Shown here: positions 1 to 6,810 of the stretch, one piece after another
Layout of the letters: each line of letters begins with the position of its first letter
Position numbering within the stretch: position 1 is the stretch's first letter
Assembly: GCA_025464125.1 (NCBI GenBank)
Contig: JAODLU010000161.1
Coordinates: 1-6,810, forward strand
DNA length: 6,810 bases
Source of the DNA: Microbacteriaceae bacterium
GTDB lineage: Bacteria > Actinomycetota > Actinomycetes > Actinomycetales > Microbacteriaceae
Direction: 5' to 3'
Made by a program: the position numbers and the translations under genes
Notes under the pieces: generated by a model
Seen by the model: the letters and a program-made list of their open reading frames with translations, nothing else
Database searches by the model: none
Told to the model about the DNA's origin: nothing

Positions 1-486
1 TGCCCAGCCGACGATGATGCTCCACAGCTGGTTGTTGTTGTATGTGAGCACCCCGTAGCCGTAGCGGCCGACAGGTATCGGGTTGAGCGCGTAGAAGTCG
101 CGGGACGCACCGTTGATGCCGTCAGAGCCGCCGGTGAGGCCGCTGATCGCCGGCGTCTTGACCGTGTATCTCACGATCTCGGCGGCGGCGATGGTCACGA
201 TGCTCAGGTAGTCCGCCCGCAGCCTCAGCGTTGGTATCCCGAGGATGAGAGCGAAGATCACTGCGCCGATTACGCAGGCGATCAGCGCCGCCCACAGCGG
301 CCAGCCGAACTTGACGGTGGTGATGGCGAAGAAATAGCCACCGACGGCCATGAAGCCGGCCTGCCCGAAGTTCAGCAGGCCGGTGAAGCCGAAGTGCACA
401 GCGAGGCCGAGGGCCGCGAGCGCGTAGCCGATGGTGAGGGGCGACAGAATCTGGCCGAAGGCCAGCGGGATGAAGTTCCAGTCCAT
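1..486 (-). CDS. livM: LivM-type branched-chain amino acid ABC transporter permease (3' end cut by window edge)
   Basis: This is one of two membrane subunits of a HAAT-family (branched-chain amino acid type) ABC importer. It should pair with LivH in the cytoplasmic membrane. Only the first 162 residues are visible; the frame is open to the window edge, so roughly half of a usual 300-350-residue LivM is missing. Hydrophobic segments are evident at about residues 12-32, 42-58, 62-84 and 94-106. The family hallmark FTGLLNFGQAGFMAVGGY lies at 34-51. GIPTLRLRADYLSIVT (83-98) and the loop GLTGGSDGING (116-126) are also typical of LivM. The ATG at 484-486 was chosen because it begins 9 nt after the livH stop and an AGGA overlapping that TAG stop can serve as ribosome binding site, which suggests translational coupling. 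The substrate cannot be read from sequence; branched-chain amino acids, other amino acids or amides are all possible for this family. Confidence 0.92.
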   Translation of the reverse strand, partial: MDWNFIPLAFGQILSPLTIGYALAALGLAVHFGFTGLLNFGQAGFMAVGGYFFAITTVKFGWPLWAALIACVIGAVIFALILGIPTLRLRADYLSIVTIAAAEIVRYTVKTPAISGLTGGSDGINGASRDFYALNPIPVGRYGYGVLTYNNNQLWSIIVGWA

Positions 487-495
487 GTCCGATTC

Positions 496-1881
496 CTAAC
501 CGATCCGGTCTTTGCGACCCAGGATGCCCTGTGGCCTGAATATCAGGATGATGATCATCACTGCGAGGGCCGCGACGAACTTCATGTTCGACGGGATGAA
601 GATCGTCGAGAGGTCGACCAGCAGGCCGATGACGAGCGAACCGACGAGCGCACCGAACGCCGTGCCGAGACCACAGAGGGTGACAGCGGCGAAGATGAGC
701 AGAAGGATGCTGGCACCCGTTTCCCAGTTGACCGGCTGGTAGTAGCCGATCAGGGCACCGGAGAGGCCGGCGAGTGCGCCACCGCCCACCCAGACGATGC
801 GGATGACCCGCTCGACGTTGATTCCCGTTGCTGCAGCCAGCGACCGGTTGTCTGACACCGCCCTGGTTGCCTTGCCTACACGGGTTCGCAGCAGCATGTA
901 GGCCACCCCGAGCAGAACCACTATGCAGATGATCGGGCTCACGACATCCATGAACCGAAGGTGCACGGGGCCGAGCGAGAGGAATGAACTGCTGTCGCTC
1001 GGAGTGACCAGGAGGCCAGGGCCGAAGGCGAACTGGAAGATGTAGCGCAGTGCGAGCGAGAGGCCGATGCTCACGATCATGAGGGGGATGAGCCCGACGC
1101 CCTTCTTTCGAAGAGGTTTCCATAGCCCGAGGTCCTGCAGGTAACCGAATGCACCACCGATCACGAGGGCGAGCACGATGCCGAGCCAGCCCGGCAGGTG
1201 CCCGATGCCCGAGACGACGTAACCGACGAGACCACCGAAGGTGACCAGCTCGCCGTGCGCGAAGTTGTTGAGGCCTGTTGTGCCGTAGATGAGCGAAACG
1301 CCAACCGAGGCGAGCGCGAGAAGCAGGCCGAAGATCAGGCCGGTCGCGATGCGCGGAAACACGACCTCAGCGAATCCGGGACTGGAATCGCTCGAGCCGG
1401 GAGATGAGGTGCTCGATGAACCGGGCACAGGAGTCGCAGCGCCGTCGCCGAGCAGGTAGTAAGCCGGAACGCCTTCGTTGCCAGCGTCGACCTCGACATC
1501 GCGCAGGTTTTCGCCGAGTACCTTGCCCTTGCCCGCTGGCAATGTCTCGGTGTCGACAACCACCTTGTATGTGCCGGGCCGCGGCACCTCGACTGTCGCG
1601 CGACCGTCGTCGCCGGTGGTGGCGCTTGCCGTGAAGCTCTTCGGCCCGGTCACCTTGACGGTCACCCCTGGAATGTTGCTCTTGTCTGCCGCGACGCGAA
1701 CCCAGACACCGATGCTCTGGGTCTCAGCCGCCTCGGTTGGCGTCGGGGTCGGGTCAGCAGCCGGCAGCACCTGGGCGCTGGCGGGCTGCGCCGCACCGAA
1801 GGCAACACCAGCCAGTACCAGGGCAAAGATACCGAGCAGCAGCCGCACAATTTGGGGACTGGCCCTGAGCGCTTTCACCAT
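496..1881 (-). CDS. livH: LivH-type ABC transporter permease with N-terminal signal peptide and extracytoplasmic Ig-like domain
   Basis: This is the second permease subunit of the HAAT importer, 461 residues from the chosen start against about 290-310 for a plain LivH. Residues 1-36 look like a Sec signal peptide: basic start, hydrophobic core LLLGIFALVLAGVAFGA, then an ASA site before Gln37. A Pro/Thr linker (37-55) leads to a predicted beta-rich domain (about 56-148). Its pattern (VRVAADKSNIPGVTVKVTG, then TTGDDGRATVEVPRPGTYKV) resembles carboxypeptidase-regulatory or transthyretin-like folds. A Ser/Gly/Pro linker (148-170) precedes the permease core (171-461). The core has the LivH hallmark GLNNFAHGELVTFGG (203-217), a cytoplasmic coupling-loop candidate RTRVGKATRAVSDNRSLAAA (342-361) and a typical end IFRPQGILGRK. 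ATG 1881 is preferred because GGAGGT lies 4 nt upstream and the signal peptide begins there. Longer readings from 1893 or 1980 lack a ribosome binding site and add a charged, unlike leader. livM follows closely. Confidence 0.9.
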   Translation of the reverse strand: MVKALRASPQIVRLLLGIFALVLAGVAFGAAQPASAQVLPAADPTPTPTEAAETQSIGVWVRVAADKSNIPGVTVKVTGPKSFTASATTGDDGRATVEVPRPGTYKVVVDTETLPAGKGKVLGENLRDVEVDAGNEGVPAYYLLGDGAATPVPGSSSTSSPGSSDSSPGFAEVVFPRIATGLIFGLLLALASVGVSLIYGTTGLNNFAHGELVTFGGLVGYVVSGIGHLPGWLGIVLALVIGGAFGYLQDLGLWKPLRKKGVGLIPLMIVSIGLSLALRYIFQFAFGPGLLVTPSDSSSFLSLGPVHLRFMDVVSPIICIVVLLGVAYMLLRTRVGKATRAVSDNRSLAAATGINVERVIRIVWVGGGALAGLSGALIGYYQPVNWETGASILLLIFAAVTLCGLGTAFGALVGSLVIGLLVDLSTIFIPSNMKFVAALAVMIIILIFRPQGILGRKDRIG

Positions 1882-1885
1882 GTGG

Positions 1886-1891
1886 ACCTCC
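1886..1891 (-). promoter_or_regulatory. Ribosome binding site that decides the livH start
   Basis: On the minus strand GGAGGT ends 4 nt before ATG 1881. The same stretch contains an in-frame upstream ATG (1891-1893) whose G is the first base of this Shine-Dalgarno word. No purine-rich site precedes that upstream ATG, so the downstream one is the likely start. Confidence 0.7.
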
Positions 1892-1951
1892 ATGAACAGG
1901 TTCGTCGGGACGGTGCCGCCACCGCTCCATCGCGCTGACGTTACTTTGCGT

Positions 1952-1982
1952 TTGTGTCCCCTGTGTTTCGCGAGGGACACAA
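1952..1982. repeat. Perfect 9-bp inverted repeat, possible operator or leader hairpin
   Basis: TTGTGTCCC at 1952-1960 and its exact reverse complement GGGACACAA at 1974-1982 flank a 13-nt spacer. The arm centres are 22 bp apart, about two helical turns, as expected for a dimeric regulator on one DNA face. It lies about 70 bp upstream of the livH start and about 50 bp upstream of the guaB -10 candidate. There is no T-run, so it is not a standard terminator. In a livH transcript starting near 1989 it would also fold as a hairpin in the leader. Which regulator, if any, binds is unknown. Confidence 0.6.
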
Positions 1983-1988
1983 TCTGTG

Positions 1989-3607
<1,619 letters not shown>

Positions 3608-3653
3608 GCGACAGCGCGCATGCCCCGGCAAAGGGCGCGGGTAGGCTTGCGCT
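3608..3653 (+). other. guaB-guaB3 spacer
   Basis: These 46 nt contain no convincing terminator: there is no stable stem followed by T residues. A weak GGTAGG (3640-3645) 8 nt before GTG 3654 is the best ribosome binding site for guaB3. The short spacer and lack of a terminator favour co-transcription. Confidence 0.5.
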
Positions 3654-4772
3654 GTGAGTGACGTAGAAATCGGCCGCGCCAAGCGTGCCCGCCGGGTGTA
3701 CGCCTTTGACGACATCGCCATCATGCCGAACCGCCGCACCCGCAACCCTGAAGACGTGTCGGTCAACTGGTCCATCGACGCGTACCAGTTCAGCATCCCC
3801 TTCCTCGCAGCACCGATGGACTCGGTGGTCTCGCCGGCGACGGCGATCCGCATCGGCCAGCTCGGCGGACTCGGCGTGCTCGACCTCGAGGGCCTCTGGA
3901 CGCGATACGCAGACCCAGAGCCACTGCTCGAGGAGATCCGCTCGCTGCCGGCCGGCGAGGCGACCAGGCGTATGCAGGCCATCTACTCCGAGCCGATCAA
4001 GCCTGAACTTGTGACCGAACGGCTGGCTGAGATCCGGGCGTCCGGAGTCACGGTCGCCGGCGCTCTTTCGCCGCAGCGCACCCAGGAGCTTTACGAGACC
4101 GTCGTCGAGGCTGGCGTCGACATCTTCGTGATTCGCGGCACCACGGTGAGCGCTGAGCACGTCTCCAAAAACCAGGAGCCGCTCAACCTCAAGAAGTTCA
4201 TCTACGAGCTGGACGTTCCGGTGATAGTCGGCGGCGCCGCCGGCTACACCCCGGCGTTGCACCTCATGCGCACGGGCGCGGCCGGTGTGCTGGTCGGCTT
4301 CGGTGGTGGAGCTGCTTCGACGACTCGGGCGAGCCTCGGCATCCACGCTCCGATGGCGACAGCGATAGCGGATGTCGCTGGCGCGCGCCGCGACTACATG
4401 GACGAGTCGGGCGGCCGCTACGTGCATGTGATCGCCGATGGCGGGCTCGGCACCAGCGGCGACATCGCGAAGGCATTCTCGGTTGGCGCTGACGCTGTGA
4501 TGCTCGGCTCGACGCTGGCGAGGGCTACCGAAGCGCCAGGCGGCGGCTGGCACTGGGGAGCAGAAGCCCACCACGGCGAGCTGCCCCGCGGCAATCGCGT
4601 CGAGGTCGGCTCCCTTGCACCGCTCGAAGAGATACTGTTCGGACCGTCTTCGGTTGCCGACGGAACCGTCAACCTGGTCGGAGCCCTGCGCAGGTCGATG
4701 GCGACTACGGGCTACTCAGACCTCAAAGAGTTCCAGCGCGTCGAAGTCGTAGTCGCGCCGTACAACAAGTAG
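3654..4772 (+). CDS. guaB3: GuaB3-family IMP dehydrogenase-related protein lacking the catalytic cysteine
   Basis: This is a 372-residue IMPDH/GMP reductase-fold paralogue of the type commonly found beside guaB in actinobacteria. The start is GTG, giving SDVEIGRAKRARRVYAFDD, the family's usual N-terminus. The barrel begins with FDDIAIMPNRRTR (18-30) and AAPMDSVVSPATA (52-64). There are no CBS domains; a short helical stretch (about 86-130) occupies that place. The active-site loop reads GFGGGAASTTRASLG (215-229), with Ser222 aligning with the catalytic Cys of GuaB. The phosphate-binding part HVIADGGLGTSGDIAKA (258-274) and the GADAVMLGS strand are kept. The Arg-Tyr flap dyad (DRYFQ in GuaB) is not seen. 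From these losses I infer it is not a normal IMP dehydrogenase and may bind purine nucleotides in a regulatory or other role. Mycobacterial GuaB3 is, from memory of the literature, reported to lack IMPDH activity. Its function here is unknown. Confidence 0.95.
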   Translation: MSDVEIGRAKRARRVYAFDDIAIMPNRRTRNPEDVSVNWSIDAYQFSIPFLAAPMDSVVSPATAIRIGQLGGLGVLDLEGLWTRYADPEPLLEEIRSLPAGEATRRMQAIYSEPIKPELVTERLAEIRASGVTVAGALSPQRTQELYETVVEAGVDIFVIRGTTVSAEHVSKNQEPLNLKKFIYELDVPVIVGGAAGYTPALHLMRTGAAGVLVGFGGGAASTTRASLGIHAPMATAIADVAGARRDYMDESGGRYVHVIADGGLGTSGDIAKAFSVGADAVMLGSTLARATEAPGGGWHWGAEAHHGELPRGNRVEVGSLAPLEEILFGPSSVADGTVNLVGALRRSMATTGYSDLKEFQRVEVVVAPYNK

Positions 4773-4786
4773 GCAAGCCTGACGGC

Positions 4787-5650
4787 TCAGTTCGGCGTGC
4801 CGAGCTGCAGTTTCAGCTGGGCGAGCTCGTCATTCGCGAGCTTCAGCATCTCGTGGGCCTGCATCTCGTGCAGGGTGACCAGGACAAGCTGGCGCCATGC
4901 GGCGTCGGCGGTGAGACGATCGATGTGCTGCTGGCCGGTCGCCGAGCGCACGATCTGCGCCCACCGTTGGATTTCCGCCGCCCGCTCCTCGCCACTCCAC
5001 TGCCCGCGGCCGCTGAGGTGGGTGGGAAACGAGATTGCCGTCATGCGGGTCGAAGTCGCGCCGTTCACCACACCCGACATGAGCATCCTGCGCCACTGGT
5101 ACTGGTCTGGCCACTGCCCTTCCGGCGTGGTCTGCCATGGGGTCTGGGCGCGGTCATAGAGCGCGCGGGTGTGGGCAGTGCCCGTGATGCTGACAAAGCT
5201 GAAGCCACGGTCGATGTCGCACAACCGGTGGACGAAGGCGGAATCGGAGAGGTCGCCGGGGTAGAGGTGCACGGCCCCGTCCGGATCGATCCGACCGTTG
5301 AGCGATTGCACAAGGTCCCGCGTCTCCAGCAGTCCTGAGAGGTCTTCGAGGTGGTTCGGCAGCATGAGATCGTCGTCGCACATGTAGGCGATCACCTCGC
5401 CGACTGAGCGGAGGATCGCGGTGTGCCGGTGGATCTCGCCGTGGTTGGGCCCCTTGGGGAAGTCGAGAAAGTGGATGCGCGGATCGCTGGCCTCGAGCGC
5501 CCGGCTGACCTGGCGCACCTCGGTTGTGACACCGTCGCCTACGATCAGGATCTCGAAGTCCTGCAGTGTCTGGTCGAGCACGGATTCGATGGTCAGCGGC
5601 AGGGTCGCCGCATGATCGAAGGTGGGGATGAGCACGGTGACGCGGGTCAT
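4787..5650 (-). CDS. Family 2 (GT-A) glycosyltransferase
   Basis: This 287-residue cytosolic protein has no membrane segment. It should transfer a sugar from a nucleotide donor to a glycan or lipid-linked acceptor. The GT2 N-terminal fold is clear: VTVLIPTFDHAATLPLTIES (4-23), a nucleotide-binding strand ILIVGDG (34-40), and the metal-binding DxD-type motif in AYMCDDDLMLPNH (88-100, Asp92-94). The second half is less typical of any named enzyme; GQWPDQYQWRRML may belong to the acceptor side. The last 40 residues look helical, possibly a short coiled coil (LHEMQAHEMLKLANDELAQL). ATG 5650 overlaps the upstream cupin stop by 4 nt (ATGA), with AAAGGA 8 nt upstream as ribosome binding site. Donor and acceptor cannot be read from sequence; the neighbours suggest an amino-deoxyhexose. 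Its stop faces the guaB3 stop 14 nt away. Confidence 0.9.
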   Translation of the reverse strand: MTRVTVLIPTFDHAATLPLTIESVLDQTLQDFEILIVGDGVTTEVRQVSRALEASDPRIHFLDFPKGPNHGEIHRHTAILRSVGEVIAYMCDDDLMLPNHLEDLSGLLETRDLVQSLNGRIDPDGAVHLYPGDLSDSAFVHRLCDIDRGFSFVSITGTAHTRALYDRAQTPWQTTPEGQWPDQYQWRRMLMSGVVNGATSTRMTAISFPTHLSGRGQWSGEERAAEIQRWAQIVRSATGQQHIDRLTADAAWRQLVLVTLHEMQAHEMLKLANDELAQLKLQLGTPN

Positions 5651-6012
5651 GGTCGGCGTCCTTTCGATGGGCCGGGGTATGGATCCTCTGCCAGTACAAG
5701 CACTGTCGATGCCGGGTCGTCGAGTGTGTACGAGACGTAATCGCCGGGATTGAGATGCACAGTATCGCCCGGGGTCGCCAGGCGGAAGTGCTCGAGTTCA
5801 GTGCTCTCGGCATCGTGCAGGTGCACCTCCGCGCCGCCAGAGACGAGCACGATCGTCTCGCGGCAGCGCACGGCGTGATCCCCGCGGGAAGTGCCGGCGG
5901 GCATCGCGGTGACGACGAAGACCCGGCTCGGTTTGTATGGAAGGTCAGCGTGCTCCACCGGCAGCAGCCGCCCGCGATCGTCGGAGTATGTGGCGAACTT
6001 CTGTACCCTCAT
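5647..6012 (-). CDS. FdtA/WxcM-like cupin, possible dTDP-sugar 3,4-ketoisomerase relative
   Basis: This is a small single-domain cupin of 121 residues, close to the 130-140 of FdtA/QdtA. Those enzymes convert dTDP-4-keto-6-deoxyglucose to the 3-keto isomer before transamination. Supporting features are the start YSDDRGRLLPVE (9-20), the strand SRVFVVTAMPAGTSRGDHAV (29-48), the cupin core ETIVLVSGGAEVHLHD (52-67), HLNPGDYVSYTL (86-97) and the closing VLVLAEDPYP, all in the family order. However, the usual RGxHAHK motif reads RGDHAVR here: His46 is kept but the second His is Val48. The activity may therefore be altered or lost, and a role as a binding or partner protein is possible. ATG 6012 overlaps the aminotransferase stop by 4 nt (ATGA), with GGGAAG just upstream; longer readings would run deep into that gene. 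The adjacency to an aminotransferase matches the fdtA-fdtB and qdtA-qdtB arrangement. Confidence 0.75.
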   Translation of the reverse strand: MRVQKFATYSDDRGRLLPVEHADLPYKPSRVFVVTAMPAGTSRGDHAVRCRETIVLVSGGAEVHLHDAESTELEHFRLATPGDTVHLNPGDYVSYTLDDPASTVLVLAEDPYPGPSKGRRP

Positions 6013-6810
6013 GCTGCTTCCCATCCGGCAAGGGCCGACTCCACACGTAGGATCTCGTCTTCGGTCAGTTCCGGCGTGCACGGCAGGCTCAGGATGTGCC
6101 CGGCGAGTGTTCGGGCCACAGGTGTCCGGGCATCCTGCAGCTGCAGTCCCGGCATGTCGCCGACGACGAACGGGTAGTGCACAGCAGTTCGGATGCCCAT
6201 GGCCGACAGGTGACGCGCCAGGCCATCGCGGTCATCTGAGCGCACCACCGCGTGGTGGGCGACGCCCAACTGTGGATCGCCAAGAAACGTGCTGCCGCGC
6301 ACGACCGCCCGATACCTGTTGAGAATCTGAAGACGACGCGCGTTGCGGGAATCGAGGAACTGGAGTCGGGCCTGCAGGATCGCGGCCTGGATGGGATCCA
6401 GCCGAGAATTGCGACCGCGAGCGAACGCGATGGAGTGGCTGTCGTCCCAGCCATACTGTGCGAGCTGGCGCGCGTGGGATGCGACTTCGGACTCGGCGAA
6501 GACGACCGCGCCGGCATCGCCAACTGCCCCGAGATTCTTCGTGGGATAGAAGCTGTACGTGGCCGCGTCGCCGACGTGCCCAACATGACGTCCTTCGCGG
6601 CGGGCGCCATGAGCCTGTGCGCAGTCTTCGATGAGGCGGAGGCCACGCTGGCGTCGCCAGGCATCGAGCGCCGCGAGGTCGAGAGGGTCACCGTGAAGGT
6701 GGGCGACCACGATGGCGACCACATCGGTTCGCTGGCCCGAGGCCGCTGCCGCCGTGGCTGGAGTTGGTGCGAGCGTGATCGGGTCGAGGTCCACCGGGAG
6801 CGGAACGAGA
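6009..6810 (-). CDS. DegT/DnrJ/EryC1/StrS-family sugar aminotransferase (5' end cut by window edge)
   Basis: This PLP enzyme transfers an amino group, usually from glutamate, to a keto-sugar nucleotide. The last 266 residues are visible; the frame is open through the right edge. The visible start, LVPLPVDLDP, matches a region about 90-100 residues into family members, so GTG 6794 is an internal Val codon rather than a start. Motifs in order from the edge: VVAIVVAHLHGDPLDL (visible residues 30-45), the PLP-ring Asp in LIEDCAQAHGA (59-69), and the Schiff-base lysine in SFYPTKNLGAVGDAGAV (86-102, Lys91). GRNSRLDPIQAAIL follows, then the C-terminal small domain with GIRTAVHYPF and LSLPCTPELTEDEI. 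SFYPTKNLGA is the form found in 3-amino-sugar enzymes such as FdtB, QdtB and DesV, which fits the adjoining FdtA-like cupin. The exact sugar is unproven. It is the first visible gene of a translationally coupled three-gene set. Confidence 0.93.
   Translation of the reverse strand, partial: LVPLPVDLDPITLAPTPATAAAASGQRTDVVAIVVAHLHGDPLDLAALDAWRRQRGLRLIEDCAQAHGARREGRHVGHVGDAATYSFYPTKNLGAVGDAGAVVFAESEVASHARQLAQYGWDDSHSIAFARGRNSRLDPIQAAILQARLQFLDSRNARRLQILNRYRAVVRGSTFLGDPQLGVAHHAVVRSDDRDGLARHLSAMGIRTAVHYPFVVGDMPGLQLQDARTPVARTLAGHILSLPCTPELTEDEILRVESALAGWEAA

Noticed and set aside
122..1123. A 333-residue open frame on the minus strand across livM and livH
   Set aside because: It is rich in Arg/Pro/His with no family motif, and it lies out of frame under two genes with clear LivM and LivH motifs, which is typical of high-GC shadow frames.
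1882..1980. A longer livH starting at GTG 1980
   Set aside because: The extra 33 residues are charged and lack signal-peptide character. The start falls inside the inverted repeat without a ribosome binding site, while ATG 1881 has GGAGGT and begins the signal peptide.
4776..4787. AGCC-TGAC-GGCT as a bidirectional terminator
   Set aside because: The stem is only 4 bp with no flanking T-run, too weak for an intrinsic terminator.
6009..6794. A complete 261-residue aminotransferase starting at GTG 6794
   Set aside because: The frame stays open to the window edge, and the residues before GTG (LVPLP) fit the conserved interior of DegT-family enzymes, so the gene is cut by the window rather than short.

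Overview
The window looks like chromosomal DNA from a high-GC Gram-positive bacterium, most likely an actinobacterium of the Microbacteriaceae type. The reasons are GC-rich coding with G/C-biased third positions, a 500-residue GuaB directly followed by an actinobacterial-type GuaB3 paralogue, and a LivH-type permease with a secreted N-terminal domain. The family assignment is an inference from gene content; no rRNA or other phylogenetic marker is present.

Layout. Positions 1-1881 (minus strand) hold two permease genes of a branched-chain amino acid (HAAT/Liv-type) ABC transporter. livH has an added signal peptide and extracytoplasmic domain, and livM follows 9 nt later and runs off the left edge. 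A 223-bp divergent intergenic region (1882-2104) separates livH from guaB. It contains a perfect 9-bp inverted repeat, three copies of a TTGsCTAA word and a good -10 hexamer for guaB. Positions 2105-4772 (plus strand) hold guaB (IMP dehydrogenase) and guaB3 (Cys-less IMPDH paralogue), probably co-transcribed. Positions 4787-6810 (minus strand) hold three genes joined by 4-nt ATGA overlaps, read from the right edge: a DegT/DnrJ/EryC1-family sugar aminotransferase (N-terminus off the window), a small FdtA/WxcM-like cupin, and a family 2 glycosyltransferase. These look like part of a nucleotide-sugar and surface-glycan cluster.

How the genes work together. LivH and LivM would form the membrane channel of an amino acid importer whose ATPases and binding protein lie outside. 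GuaB makes XMP for GMP synthesis; GuaB3 accompanies it with unknown function. The aminotransferase and cupin fit the pathway that makes a dTDP-3-amino-3,6-dideoxyhexose, and the glycosyltransferase could transfer such a sugar to a glycan.

I see no RNA genes, mobile elements, CRISPR arrays or disrupted genes. Most of the window is ordinary core metabolism. The points most worth a second look are the LivH fusion, the divergent regulatory region and the altered active-site motifs in GuaB3 and the cupin. I found no clear candidate for a wholly new system.
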